Source: Cycas panzhihuaensis (lineage: Eukaryota; Cycadophyta). From it: a stretch of DNA of 64,000 nucleotides. The stretch is from NCBI GenBank assembly GCA_023213395.1, contig CM041465.1:8246001-8310000 (forward strand), given 5' to 3'. The notes under the pieces were generated by a model. The model did not search any database, was not told the DNA's origin, and saw only the letters and a list, made by a program, of their open reading frames with translations. Both the position numbers and the translations under genes were made by a program. This document shows positions 10,121 through 22,160 of this stretch, piece after piece. The number at the start of each line of letters is the position of its first letter. The first letter of the stretch is position 1.

Positions 10121-11190
10121 ACCTTAGATGCAATATAAAGGGAGTAGGCTAAATGGCAAGAAAAGAGAGGGTCAAGTAATACCTAATGGGGGAAAAGTCG
10201 ATACAAGTAATAAATCAAAAGTCAATATATGAATATGATCTTGAGGAGTATAAACACTAATAGGTGATGAGATAGGTGACCTAGGGGCAAGAAGGCTCAC
10301 CTAGGGAGCTGAGTAAAAATCTATTAATTCTACATAACCAATGGTGACAAAAGGGGACTAGGTGCTAAAGGGATCATAGACTTGAAATAGGCATGATAGA
10401 AGTCCTTAAGGGGAGATCTCAGTAGCAAAGTTGCAGAGGAAAGGGAATGGGAATCCAGAAGATGCTTGGATGAAGGTGGGGTGACTCTCTCTCTCTATAT
10501 AGATTTCCTATGGATTTTAAATTTACTTTTACTGTTAACAGTAGGAAATCGAGAGAGACTTCCTCCACCTTCAATTTTCCCTTGCCTTCATGAGCTTGCT
10601 ATGGGAGATCTAGCCATTAGATTGATGCATGGATGGAGCCATTAGCACCATAGCAATGAGATGGCCTTAGTGCGTCTAGACCTGGTGAGTGGATCTACAT
10701 AGTTTTCGTGATTTTTCATATTATCTTCTAATAGGTGTTTATGCAGGTAGGTGGTACCTGAATAGGGAAAAGGAGGCCAAATGGGGCTCATTTGGGGCCC
10801 CATTTTAGGCTAGGCTAGGGCATCTTTGAGACCTAGCCCTAATGGGCCCATCGTTGGGTCCAAAAATTAAAATTTTATTATTTTTTATTAGTGAAAGTAT
10901 TTATTGCTACATATCACAGTTATACCAATGGTACCATAAATATCAATGTAGTACCACATATAACTCTAAAAACATTTTACCGTACCACAGATAAAGATAT
11001 AATACCATAATAGTATTTGTAGTATTGCAAAAATATTTACAGTACTACAGAAATATTTGTGGTATAAATAATACATAACACAAAAAGGGAAAGTTTATTA
11101 TAAAAAAATATTTCATTATGTTGATGTTATCTCATTTATTGACGAGAAGAATTATTTTTGAGCTTAGATATCTAACTTATGGGGAATTTT
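10121..11190. other. G0 spacer upstream of the antisense ORF; GTAC-motif cluster
   Basis: No gene is evident. On the minus strand 10121-10460 continues as a degraded linker in front of aRNH, matching G1 35860-36340. 10560-10870 matches the reverse complement of G1 35395-35640, including the GGGCCCA-rich stretch. 10900-11080 holds a cluster of GTAC-centred words (GGTACC, GTACCAC, AGTACTACAG) also present near 8840-8920 and 35280-35345. This could be the 5' leader of the plus-strand ORF that follows. Confidence 0.5.
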
Positions 11191-11199
11191 GTGTGTGAT

Positions 11200-13320
11200 A
11201 TAGGCTATTGTGGTAGTTGATAACCAAAAAAACATAGGTACTCCTCTGTTTAGCTTAGTAGACTTGATGACTGTGCACAACAAGGAGGTGTTACAATGGT
11301 GTAGGCTACTTAGGATAGTCACAACATAATAATGTGTGTCAAACTAAGCATACTAGGTACTACTGATTAATATCATGTCCCATTGGGACTGGAGGAGGCA
11401 GGTATATCATCTGCCTATGGTAGGAGACCTGATCATTACTGCAAGTGATATCAAGTAGATATTAGGGCTATCAGCTAGGGGGTTGCCTCTTGAGTTGGGA
11501 GTGTTACCCAGTATTAAGGAGGCCCATCAAGTAGTGTCTAGGTTCTTTTATGGATAAGGCACTAGGATAGATATGATAGGAAAGTATGAAAGATTCTTAT
11601 GGAAGGAATTCCTCATTTGAGGAAGTTGATTACCTTCATAATTCTATTTTGGATATCCCAGAGGCAGAACTACTATGAAGTGCCCAGAGGATAGATGAAT
11701 TCCATACACATGTGCAAGGTAGGAGAGAGGCTAGATTGGGAAGTGCTTATGACTATCAACATAAGGGCACAACTAGATCATATCAAAGCTACTAAATAAA
11801 GATGATTCTTCTACTGCTTATTCTTACAGTGCTAGTATTTTGATCACTTTTGGGAAGTAGGACTAATCATAGGACCATAACTAGTATCATCGAGTGGCCC
11901 ACTGATCCATCGATGGTCACCATATTTTTGTAGCCTAAGGGAGCCCAAGTAAGTCTATCAGTCTATAAATGTAACTTCCTTAGAGCTACTCATCCTAGAT
12001 GACTATATGACACACCCCTATAGGGAATCCACTAGGACAATGATGAGGAAAGGGATGTGAGCATAACAGGGGAGGTTGCAAAGGCTAAAGGTGAGGAGGG
12101 TAAGGATGAGAAGGCTACTAGAGAGGATGAGGAGGTAGTTGGAGAGGAGGTACATGGTGCAAGTCCCAAGAGGGAATGGGAAGAGGCCCAAAGGTCACAA
12201 TAGCATTAAAGGAGACTCCATAAAGAGGTACCCCTTTTTTACCATTTATTTCAATCCATTGATAGCTCCTTTGATTTCCTTGATTATATATATTAGTTGC
12301 TAATACATGGATCTATTGTTGAATAGGAGATGGCATCATTACTGAGCTTATCAATAGGGTTATAGCTCATCTATTTCCAGCGCAATATATAGAGGGCCAT
12401 CCTCCTATAGTAGATAGTGGGGAGCTAGTATTGGCACACCCCTATACAATGTGTTTTGCTCCTATGCTCTAGATTTGAGAGGTGTAGGCTACTGAAGTCC
12501 ATGAGCTGTGTAGGTTATAAAAGTCCATGAGCTACGAATAGAGTGGGATCACATCCAAGTTGAGAGGGATCATTGCTTAGATGAGAGGGTCCACTTTAGA
12601 TAGAACATGACTAACTAGCAGTGGAAAGGACTAAGTTATAGGCTAAGGTGAGGGAGCTAAATACATATAGAGTAGAGGTAGCACCACCCATGGTAGTAAC
12701 ACCTTTATAGATGGCTCTAAGTGCTAAGGTGTAGATAGTGGTCCTAGAGATGCACCTATAGGACATATAGGGATGGCTTGCAGAGGTCTAGAGGGAGCAA
12801 GATCAATTCTAGTTGAGATACAATTAGCTAGTAGATTAGATGGTAGTATGATCCTCTAGGATGCATGTGATGACTTAATCTTGATGTTGACTAAGAGACA
12901 AGATCTATTCATAGGATGAGGGGAGTAAGGCCAGGCTATCTCAATAGTGAAGGAGGAGCTTAGGAAGGACTTAGACCTCACCCAAGGATAGGAGGGATGA
13001 ACCAAGGAAAGAGACCCCTTGAGAGTATGGGGAGAGATGATTATATTTTGTATTTTACTAAGGGAAGTTGGGCCTCTAGGGGTACAGAGTATGTACGTAC
13101 AATTGTACACCCCTATAAGGATCCTTACTTCCTCATAATGCATTGCACTGGTGATTTATATTGTACTCTATTTTACATATGCATATACATACATACAAGG
13201 ACTAATTGGTACCTCATTGTCCTCTTTATGACTTTTTCATATTTATTATGTAGATATATTGATATATTTTCTATAATTTATGTGTGTATATATACTTATA
13301 CTTCTGTCTCTATTTGACTT
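11200..13320 (+). pseudogene. G0 accessory ORF, antisense to gag-pol, unrecognised product
   Basis: Plus-strand reading, opposite to G0 gag-pol. The N-terminal part includes LQWCRLLRIV, SHWDWRRQVYHLPMVGDL, IITASDIK, ILGLSARGLPLELGVLPS and AHQVVSRFFYG. It is followed by an acidic linker (EEVVGEEV, GEEGKDEKATRED) at about 12030-12180 and a C-terminal part to about 13320. G1 carries the same ORF in the opposite orientation (35130 to 33280) with matching segments, so it belongs to the family and is not chance. Many in-frame TAG/TGA codons and frameshifts break it. Extra antisense ORFs in this position are known in some Tat elements. I do not recognise a catalytic motif; a plant-mobile-domain-like origin is only a guess. 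Confidence 0.6.
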
Positions 13321-13945
13321 ATCATCTAACCTTGTGTATTGCATCATAGCTTATACACTAAGCACATACATAAAATTCCTATGAAAATGATGTTACGTAA
13401 CTAGCTACGGAAGACTTCCAAGTCCCCATGGGGAATGCCCATAGGGGAGAAAAGAGGCTCACCATGGAACATAAAGTGCCATCATGGGTGCAAAAGAAAG
13501 TCACACCCTATGGGTATGAAAGCATGAAAAATAAATAACATTTTTGAAAAAAAAATTATTTTGTAGATAGTATTTACATGCCATAGTTTATGCTTGTGAT
13601 AGAGTAAAATGCCCATATGGGGGAGGATATAGTTAATGACCCAGGATCATGGTAAAGTAGTAGGCACAATGTGGCGAAGGCTCCCCTTGTAGGGATGACA
13701 AATCCCACGAATGAAAGTAGTGTAAGCTTATTTTGGAGCATAGGTGCTCTGATAGGGTGACATCCTTAGCTTTGACAAAGGAGGGGGGATGGAATAGGCA
13801 TAACATAATGCTATGCCCCCAATGGGGGTATTTAGTACCATGAAAAAAAGGTAGTTTAGGCTTATTTCAGAGTAAGTTGGTAGTTTAGGCTTATACCAGA
13901 GTATAAGTAGGCTGCCCCCTACATTAGAGAGATGAGAAGTTAGCT
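13321..13945. other. G0 spacer between antisense ORF and integrase
   Basis: It corresponds to G1 32417-33280. I see no coding motif on either strand; scattered purine-rich words and a short A-run lie near 13540. It is probably the junction where the two convergent G0 reading frames end. Confidence 0.4.
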
Positions 13946-15291
13946 ATATAACCTCTTTAGGAATTGTCCATTGATGGCCTTATTAAACTTAAGGCCTTCT
14001 AATGTAGCAATACTATATGTGCTATTATTAAGAGTCCCAACAACTACAAAGGGACCCACCTATTTTGGTCTAAATTTCAAAAGGTAGTCATAGAGATATT
14101 CAAATTTAAAGACTTAGTCCCCGAGGACTAATAGATAAGGTTGAAGGCACCTATCATGCACCTTCTAGACTTTAGCCTTAGATGTAAGATTCACTTGATA
14201 AGTAGTAAGGCATTTCTCATCCAATGCTTCGAGATCAAGGAGGTGGGCTTAGTGCCACTATTCCTCGTCTATAAACCTTTTAGGAGAAATCCTCAAAGAG
14301 GGGATTTTACCCTCAAGGGGGAGAATTGCTTCTAACCCATAGACTAAAGAAAATAATGTCATTCTTGTAGTTGTACAAATAGAAGCTCAGTAGGCCCACA
14401 AGGCTGAGTGAAGCTAAAGGTTCTAATCCCATTAGGATTGGGCGATAGTCTTTTTAAGGATGTCGATTAAGGCTTTATTAAAAGCCTTAAACTAGCTATT
14501 GGCTTGGGGATAGTATAGGGATGAAGTCATATGAGAGATTTTAAACCACTTGCAAAGCTCTTCCATTTCCTTATTATAAAAGAGGGTTATATTATCCATG
14601 ATAAGGACATTAAGGACTTTGAAGTGATAAATGATATGCTAAAAGATGAAGGTGGTGATCAGTTTGCCCATTGTTGAGGATAAGGGAATAACCTCATCCC
14701 ATTTAGCAAAATATTCCATTGCTATTAGGATAAATTTATATTGGGTTGAGGAAGGGGGGGTTATGGCCTTAATAAGATCAAGGCCCCATTGGGATAAAGT
14801 CCATGGTGACATAATGACATGTAGAACTTCAGATAGTTGATGTATAACATTGGTATGTTCTTGACATTTACGACAATATTGAGCATACATATGGGCATCT
14901 TGAAATGGCATTGCTTAATAGAAGCCCATACACAATATCCTTTGGGCCATGGATTAGGCTCCAAAATGGCCTCTGCAAATGCCCTCATGGCATTCATAGA
15001 GGATTTGGTCAGTTTCTTTTGGGTTGACACAATGAAGGAGAATGCCATTGAATAATCTCTTATACAATACATCCTCTATTAGGAAGTATTGTTGGGCCAA
15101 TGCCCTCACACATAGCCTAACTTTCTCACTGGCATCTGTAGGATATTTTTATTGTGTTAGGTAATTGATAATATCACCATACCATTGGCTAATAGATGGG
15201 CATTGGTTTACTAAAGAGCTAAACTTGGTTCATTAGGTAAGGAGTCATCAACTAGGATGCTAGTTATATTAGGGATTGGTGGATCACTAAT
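13945..15291 (-). pseudogene. G0 gypsy integrase
   Basis: The minus strand begins at 15291 right at the G1 junction: WYGDIINYL, KVRLCVRALAQQYFL and DVLYKRLFNGILL, then the zinc finger HMYAQYCRKCQEH at about 14890, and QWGLDLIKAI with the first catalytic Asp. VAMEYFAKW-type sequence and the core follow, and the C-terminal segment KFNKAINGQFLKRLY ends near 13945. Stops and frameshifts interrupt the core. The order RT-RNase H (at 58317-59530, same strand) then integrase (here) shows these are two halves of one element split by G1. Confidence 0.8.
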
Positions 15292-15743
15292 TGTTAGAGT
15301 TTCCTAGCTACCGGGAATGGATTAGGAGATAACAATGTCTAGGTAAGTAAAGGTATATGTCTCCTCCCTACCTATAGGTTTAGAGTTATATTGTTGAGAC
15401 AAGGATGATGATTGGTATATGTTTGATACCTGTTTGGCTTGTTTATTTCCCTTCTTATGCTAATGGCAATCAAGAGTATAGTCCAATGGCCTTACAGCCC
15501 CTCTTTGTAGCCTAATGATTAGCAAGGTGACCCTTCCAATCCTTTGCAACCTCATTCCCCTCATATTTTAACCCATTACTACTTATTTCACTTCATTCTT
15601 TTTCCCTAACTACATGCAATTAGTTATTTAAAAACCTTAGGGTTAGCTTATAAGGGCTTGAAGTGGAAAGATATAGATTTATAATCAAGTTTTGGTTCAT
15701 TCCTATAATCTTGATCTAATTGTTACATGTACCATGAAGTATT
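15292..15743 (+). repeat. G1 5' LTR, first part (before L)
   Basis: It matches 37256-37706 of the G1 3' LTR: TAGCTAC, GAATGGAT, TGTGTCTCCTCCCTACC-like and TTGAAGTGGAAA words occur in the same order. It begins TGTTAGAG and is interrupted at 15744 by L; GTATT at 15739-15743 is the left target duplication. No gene. Confidence 0.8.
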
Positions 15744-16139
15744 TGTTGGGGTTAATGCTCATCACCCCTCTCCCACCTTCCAACCAGGAGTGCACATCTC
15801 ACACTCTTTAATTTACACATGTGGGCGCTCACATATGTAGGTAAGTATAAGTAAGTTTAGTTGATTTGAGTTAAGTTTATTTTGAGTTAAGTTTGTATTA
15901 TTTTATTATTATTTGAATTTTAGGGGTTGAGGAGTTTCTCTCCTCTCCCAAACTATATAATTTGAGGGGTGTGCAACCCTAGTGTCTTTAGACACTACCT
16001 TCATTGTGGACATTTGTACTACTCTTTTTTTAAAATGGATTGAATACAATGACTCTCATGTTTGTGCAACAACAATATATTAATGTATTGATGATTTGTT
16101 TATATTCTGCCCTATTCTCCATACATTTTATTTCCTTCA
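15744..16139 (+). repeat. L 5' LTR
   Basis: It starts TGTTGGGG and ends TTTCCTTCA. There is a TATATAA at 15954-15960. It pairs with 18863-19259. Confidence 0.93.
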
Positions 16140-16141
16140 TT

Positions 16142-16153
16142 TGGTATGAGAGT
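16142..16153 (+). other. L primer binding site
   Basis: TGGTATGAGAGT lies 2 bp after the 5' LTR and resembles the tRNA-iMet complement TGGTATCAGAGC used by plant copia elements, with two differences. Confidence 0.75.
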
Positions 16154-18127
16154 AGGTTTATGATCCATTGTTGAAGTTTTTTGAAGAAGCAAGAAGATTT
16201 ATTGGTATTCACAGTAGATTTACTCAAGTAAAATATTGGTTACATTTATTTTCTGCAAGTTTTTTCAATAGTTTTTAATATTTTTTATGAGAGATTTGAT
16301 TATTCTTGAGTTGTATTTGTGAAATAGCAAAGCTATTTCAGATTTATTCTCAGATTTATGTAGGTGCATAGGTGAAAAACAACAAATATCAAGTTTTATC
16401 ACTCTACAAGAGATTTCATCAACATGTTTTATATATTTTCTATCATATATTTGACTATTTTCAAGCATATTTCATCTTTTTATCTAATACTTTTTCAGAT
16501 CTACGCAGGATTTTAGCTACAAGTAATATTTACTCAAAGTTTTCTTTAGATTTGCTATATATCCTTCAGATCTGCTCATTTTTATCAAGTATTTGACAGT
16601 TTTTTGGTTTATTTTGCTTAGATCTACAATATTTATTCAAGTTTTCTTAGATATGCTATATAATTTTTATATATGCTATATAATTTTTTGTATCTGCTTA
16701 TTTTATTTTTTATAAAGTTTAAAAGAAATTTAATTAAATTTAATATTTTTTAAAATCTGCTTCTTTTAAAAACTCTAGCCCCTTCAAGATTTTAGCCCTC
16801 AGTCACCTCTTATCTCATGTGACTGTATCCTATTATTAAGGGGGCTAACAAGCTTTTATAATGTTTTTTTTTTTTTTTTTAATTTCTTTTAATTTTTTCA
16901 TTTTATATAGGGTACCTGGTAAATTTTTGCCATAACTTCTCCCTCGGTCATTAGTTTCTGACGAAATTAGTCTCATTGCATTTAGAATTTTCTGTACATT
17001 GATTTCAACTGGTCATATAACCTATTTGGAGTTGATTTGACCTATTTTTAGTAAGTTTAAAGTCAATCAACAATTTTTTGAGCCCTTTTAAACTTTTTTA
17101 CAAAATCACTTTTTTAACATATTATATTTTGTCACCAGAAAATTATTTTCTACCCGGATCTATTCTATAGTAATCTATTTTCAACAAAATTCATTACCAT
17201 CTATTTACATGATTTTTTAGAATTTATTTTAATCATTATTTTAATCAACCAAAGTGACACTTTAGTGTTTTTTAGCACTTTTTTAACATTTTTACCATAA
17301 AAGTACTTATTGCCATTTTCATTATAACTTCTCTGTTTTATATCAGAATTTAGTTCCATTAGTTTCGTTGGGAAGCTAACTCACTCCTCTTCGAACTGGC
17401 ATTATTTTTTATAAGTTTTGAAGTGTTTTTTCAGTCTTTCAAAACCATTAAATTTGAAGTACTTAATAGCCTCTAATCTGCCATTATTACACACTTTTCA
17501 TATATTATTTCTCAAAAATTTTCAACTGAAAAGATATTAAGCAGCTTTCTAAGACATATTTGATCATTTTACAGTATTCTATAAAGATTTATTAGTATTT
17601 TTATACTATTTTGAGCTCCCTGCTCCTGTTATGCCTAAAAAAGAGACCTGTACTTTGGTTCATCAAAATTTGACTTGTAGGAACCCGTTTTCAAAACAAT
17701 TAGTTCCATTGAATAGAAATTTCATTAATCTTTAATTTGGTAAAATTTCATATTATTCTGACATCGTTTAGTATAGCTTTGAAGCTACTAAACTTGAGTA
17801 TTTAAGATGCACCAACATTACCTTATTCTGACATTTTATTTTTCATTTTCAAAGTTTATTTCATATTTGCATATTTAAGAGAATATATTTTACACTTCAA
17901 ATTTGCTTATAAACTCATTATATTTCAAATTTTATTTGAAATTATATCTTATAAGGTTGTCATTTATTTGAAAGGCACACATTTATTAAAAAGTATTTTT
18001 TTCTCACTTTCAAAAAACTTATTTAAAATCATATAAGTTTGTCATTTATTGAGTTCTTTAATGTAGTAAAAACATATTCATTTTTTATGTACTAAAGGTT
18101 TTCTGAAAAATAACAATAAATCTTGAT
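16154..18127. other. L leader region, no gene seen
   Basis: About 2 kb of AT-rich DNA with a long T-run at about 16865 and no recognisable protein motif on either strand. Its length suggests a long untranslated leader of the kind seen in large non-autonomous LTR elements. Confidence 0.5.
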
Positions 18128-18683
18128 CAAGTACAATTTCCTATTTTCGATGGCCATAATTTTTCTCTATGGCATCAAACAATGCAAGGTTATTTTATTA
18201 TATATGATCTTTAGAAATATTTGTAACATGAATGTGATCTTAGTATTAAAGAAAATTTTAGAAAGGATAATGAAGTCCTAAGGATATTATTTTGCACTAT
18301 TGATGATAATGTATTTTTTAAAGTGTGAATTAACAACTTCTAAATCCGTATGGGATATTTTGATTTCTACTTATGGGGGAGATACACTTAATGTATTTGA
18401 TGTTGATTTTGTTGAGCATGTGAGATAGGTGTCAGAATAGGTGATTTGTAATGACAAGACTAAGGAAGATTCCTATCAAATGCATAATGAACTTGTTGCA
18501 CAAGAACTTGATCTTCTATTTGAGGGGGAGAATGAATCTTATGATGTGATAGAGGAGAGTTATGATGATATGACAGTTATTCACAATATAAAGTTTTCAA
18601 AAGACAAAGTTCAAGTTCAAAAATTTCTTAATGTTCTAATTGACAAAGTCAAAGTTGCAAGCATACATCCATTTTTGAATTAA
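18128..18683 (+). pseudogene. L gag remnant (UBN2/DUF4219-like)
   Basis: 18128 onward reads QVQFPIFDGHNFSLWHQTMQ, the F-x-G-x-N-x-x-x-W-x-x-x-M pattern of plant copia gag N-termini, followed by a stop. After a frame change TTSKSVWDILISTYGGD appears near 18330, another gag-family pattern. An open 80-codon stretch (18441-18683) follows, rich in Asp/Glu and Lys (YDVIEESYDDMTVI), with no zinc knuckle. It is clearly broken. The product would have formed the particle shell; the assignment rests on the two short patterns only. Confidence 0.6.
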
Positions 18684-18850
18684 GCTTCATTTACTTATAG
18701 CTTTTTTGCACCACTCAATGGTACAAGGACACATGTTGTTAAAAGGATGAGAATAGTTGATAATGATCAAACTAAAAGATAAATCTTCAAAGTTTTTTTC
18801 AAGTACAAATTCCACAAGTTTAAAGAGAAGACATTGTTCATGATGACCAT

Positions 18851-18862
18851 TAAGGGGGAGAA
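18851..18862 (+). other. L polypurine tract
   Basis: TAAGGGGGAGAA lies directly before the 3' LTR at 18863. Confidence 0.75.
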
Positions 18863-19259
18863 TATTGGGGTTAATGCTTATCACCCCTCTCCCACCTTCC
18901 AACTAGAAGTGCACACCTCACACTCTTCAATTTATATATGTGGATGCTCATATGTGTAGGTAAGTATAAAATAAGTTTAGTTGATTTAAGTTGAGTTTAT
19001 TTTGAGTTAAGTTTGTATTATTTTATTGTTGTTTAAATTTTAGGGGTTAAGGAGTTTCTCTCCTCCCATAAACTATATAATTTGAGGGGTGTGCAACCCT
19101 GGTGTCTTTAGACACCGCCTTCATTGTGGATATTTGTACTACTCTATTTTTAAAATGGATTGAATATAATGGCTCTCATGTTTGTGTAACAATGATGTAT
19201 TGATATATTGATGATTTGTTCATGTTCTGTCCTGTTCTCCATGAATTTTATTTCCTTCA
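18863..19259 (+). repeat. L 3' LTR
   Basis: It starts TATTGGGG; the terminal TG has become TA compared with the 5' LTR. It ends CTTCA, followed by the GTATT duplication at 19260-19264. The TATA site is conserved near 19074. Confidence 0.92.
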
Positions 19260-19264
19260 GTATT

Positions 19265-20379
19265 TCTGGTACCACAAACATGTTTATGGTATTGTAAATA
19301 ACTTTGTGATGTGACTATTACAACAGTAACTCGTGGCTAACAATGTTTAATTTTTGTTATTAATGCTCCTCTAATAGATTTGACATACTATGGTAGGCCT
19401 AGGTGGGTGCATAATAGTCTAGGGAAACTTGTTAATTAATCAAATTACCACTTTTGTTTGAATTAGAGTGGAAATTTTTAAATGAAACCATGCTAATTCA
19501 TGGTTTTTAGGGGGTAGTTTTATATATGAAACCACTAACCTAATGTTTAAATTCTTAATATAAAAAACTCTTAATTTTGATGAGGGGCTTCTTTTTTGTT
19601 CTCTTTTTTCTCTTTCCTAGTTCTCTTGGATTCTTAATAGACTCACTCTTCCAAGAGTTAGAATTGATACTCTGCTACCAATTGAGTTAAAAAATTACAA
19701 GCATTCTCATGTTAGATGGGTAAGATCCAAGGATTTTCTTGATGGTATTTAGTGGGAATGTTTATGTTTGGCTTAGATCTTGGCTACTCAGCTCTGTCTC
19801 TTGATTCTCAAGCTCTAATATTGTAGATCACAACCACCTTTAGCTTCATTCTCTTTGAGACATTAAGGAAATTTCCTTGGTTGAGTTAGAAATACTACAT
19901 AATTGCTATCATTTTATTAGAGGAGGAATTATGGCAACACACTTATAACTATAGGAAGTTTGAGGTGGGCCATAGGTGCAACCATAAAGTCTTGTACCCT
20001 CTCACTCTTGGGTAATCCTCTTCCAACTATACCTTGCTAAATCTCCTTGGTGCATGCAACTTCCACTCTAATATCAGCCATGCAGCCATATGGTACTATG
20101 ATTACATACTATTAACCACTTGGAATCCCTCTTGATGCTATGATTTACCTCTTTTTATTGGTTATTTTACCTAGTTGTAGGGATTGGAAGGTTTACCTTG
20201 GCTTCACTAAGGGAACCATATTTATGGGGGAGACTAGTACCATATTGAGGCATCCCGTTTCCCTCTTTCTTATCTCTTACATTTTTCTTATACATTGATT
20301 TCCTTGGAAAGAATACTAAGTCTTGTATATAGTGCTTGTACTCTCTTTGGTTAAATGTAGAAGGTAGTTTGTGAGATAC

Positions 20380-20474
<95 letters not shown>

Positions 20475-21763
20475 TATATATATATATATATATTGCAAAT
20501 ATTTTTTCTTGGATAGTTTCCCAATGTGCATATAGGGTGGAGAGCACGCCCCTCCAAAATAGCTTGAAGGACATAAAGGTAAACCACATCCCTCAAGTTA
20601 AGCTCTATTTGCATTTTAGCATGTACTTTGATTTCTTTGCTTCTCCTTTGTTTACATATTACTTCTAGTTAAGCTTGGGGCAGGTAAGTGGAACCCTTTC
20701 CATCCCACCCCTTTTTCATTACAAAGGAACCTTTGAGCTAGGCAAAGGGAGATTAAGGAGAACTAAAGGAAAGGAACATCTCCAAATGCCAAAGACTAAG
20801 TATTCATTTTTGAAACCCTATTTCCTTTGTAATGATTACATTTATTGTCAATACCATACTCCCCATTGTAAAACTCCCCCCCCCCCCAACCCCCCTTTTG
20901 GTTTTGTTTCCATTGGTTGCATAATCATTAAAAGAAAGGGAGTAAAAGTTTTTAGGGGACATCTTTTATTGCATGTAAGAGAAAGGAATCATTTTAAAAG
21001 AAACGTTGTTCTTTTTTCCTCTTATTTACTCTTTTCATAAAAGGGCATATTTGGGAACATTTAGAATTGTGTGTAGTGAAGGGTATCTACTCTCTATTTT
21101 TCTTGTTCTAACTCTTATAATACATTAATATCTCTTTTCTTAATTAGTATAAAAGCTCCATAGCTCTTTTGGGATACGAGAGGAAAGGAAAAGTAATGAG
21201 AGTGAGGATTAATATCTTTTGCATGTTATTTGCTTATTGCATTCCCTAGACATTCCCTTCCATTGCACAACACACACAAACAAAACTACATTAATAAGAA
21301 ACCCTAAGGGAAGCTCACCATCATTTCACATATCTCAAGATTAAAAAAAAAAAAAAAAAATTTAAACCTCCACTTCTCTTTTCGCTTACCTTTACTATCG
21401 TACCATCTCCTATGAGGGAACTCTTTTTCTTTTCTCCAAAAGAGGATATGATAAGCCCTTGCTTAGGCAACTCAATAATTTGAGAGGGCTATGACATCAA
21501 CTCATAAATCTACATAGTAACTATACCTATATACCAACTGAATCTACATATCAATTACATCTACCTACCAACTAGATTTAAAACCCTATATGCACAGAAG
21601 GGAACATACACTATGTGGGTCCTGAATCCGTGCCCAAGCAATGCATAGACGTGCTTAAGGGTAAATGAAAGCCACATCATACCTCTTTAGGCTTCCGCAC
21701 CCTAGGTATATCACTTGTAGGTGCATCGCTACCCCTCGTTACCCTCGTCGACATGCCTCCACT
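19265..21763 (+). repeat. G1 5' LTR, second part (after L)
   Basis: It matches the G1 3' LTR 37707-38008 followed by 56173-58316, in order and orientation. It includes an A-run site at 19562-19567 where the 3' LTR carries B', a TA microsatellite at 20374-20493, a C-run at about 20876-20888, a GGGATACGAGAGGAAAGGAA word at 21171 (57719 in the partner), and an A-run at 21343. It ends near GCCTCCA. Open frames here, including long Tyr-Ile runs over the microsatellite, are not genes. Confidence 0.8.
20374..20493. repeat. (TACA)n(TA)n microsatellite in G1 5' LTR
   Basis: About 120 bp, mostly pure TA. The same locus in the 3' LTR (56981-57053) is a short TA run followed by a CA run. Confidence 0.95.
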
Positions 21764-22160
21764 AGTGACCATATTGCAGACTCACTAGTAAGGATACCTC
21801 AAGGTTCTTTTGGTTATCCTGCGCTAGCCCCTTCTTTCCTCATAAGGTCTTGTTAGGGTGTTGTATTATCCCAAAACCTTCTTTTAGATTAATCCTCCTA
21901 CTTCCAAGGTTCTTAGGTCGAGATGTGAATGTGATGCTTCTCTCATTGCCTACATAGCCTCCCCCCTTCAGAAGTAAAGCCCTCTTACTCTTCCATTACT
22001 GCATTTGATCTAAGGTCACTAATGGAAGGGTACCTGTTAGACTAGGTTTACCATTCCTTTACTTTTAATTGGAATTACCTTGAGACTTCTTATCCCCATC
22101 AAGATCTGTCCAAGAAGGTGATGATCTAATTTATTACCCAGATGACTATCCAAAAGCTCG
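21764..22160 (+). other. G1 5' untranslated region
   Basis: It lies between the LTR end and the first gag-like sequence. A 7-bp inverted repeat (CTAGTGA 21762-21768, TCACTAG 21782-21788) straddles the boundary. I could not assign a primer binding site to a tRNA with confidence. Confidence 0.4.

Larger units (their letters stand above)
15744..19259 (+). mobile_element. non-autonomous LTR element L with target duplication GTATT
   Basis: LTRs at 15744-16139 and 18863-19259 (396 and 397 bp) are near-identical in length and order. A primer site follows the 5' LTR and a purine tract precedes the 3' LTR. GTATT flanks both ends (15739-15743, 19260-19264). The unfilled site is visible in the G1 3' LTR, where GTATT occurs once at 37702-37706. 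Internal DNA (2.7 kb) has only a decayed gag and no protease, integrase or RT, so it must have moved using proteins of another element. It lies wholly within the G1 5' LTR. Confidence 0.93.

Noticed and set aside
12997-13317. 106-residue open frame as a separate gene
   Set aside because: It overlaps the tail of the decayed antisense ORF; the C-terminal half is Tyr/Ile-rich from AT repeats and has no recognised motif.
15287-15291. Target-site duplication of G1 (CTAAT with CTACT or CTTGG on the right)
   Set aside because: At best 4 of 5 bases match and only if the LTR end is moved to a place without CA; not reliable.
20167-20614. 140- and 87-residue open frames over the TA array in the G1 5' LTR
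   Set aside because: Low-complexity microsatellite inside an LTR, not kept in the partner LTR.
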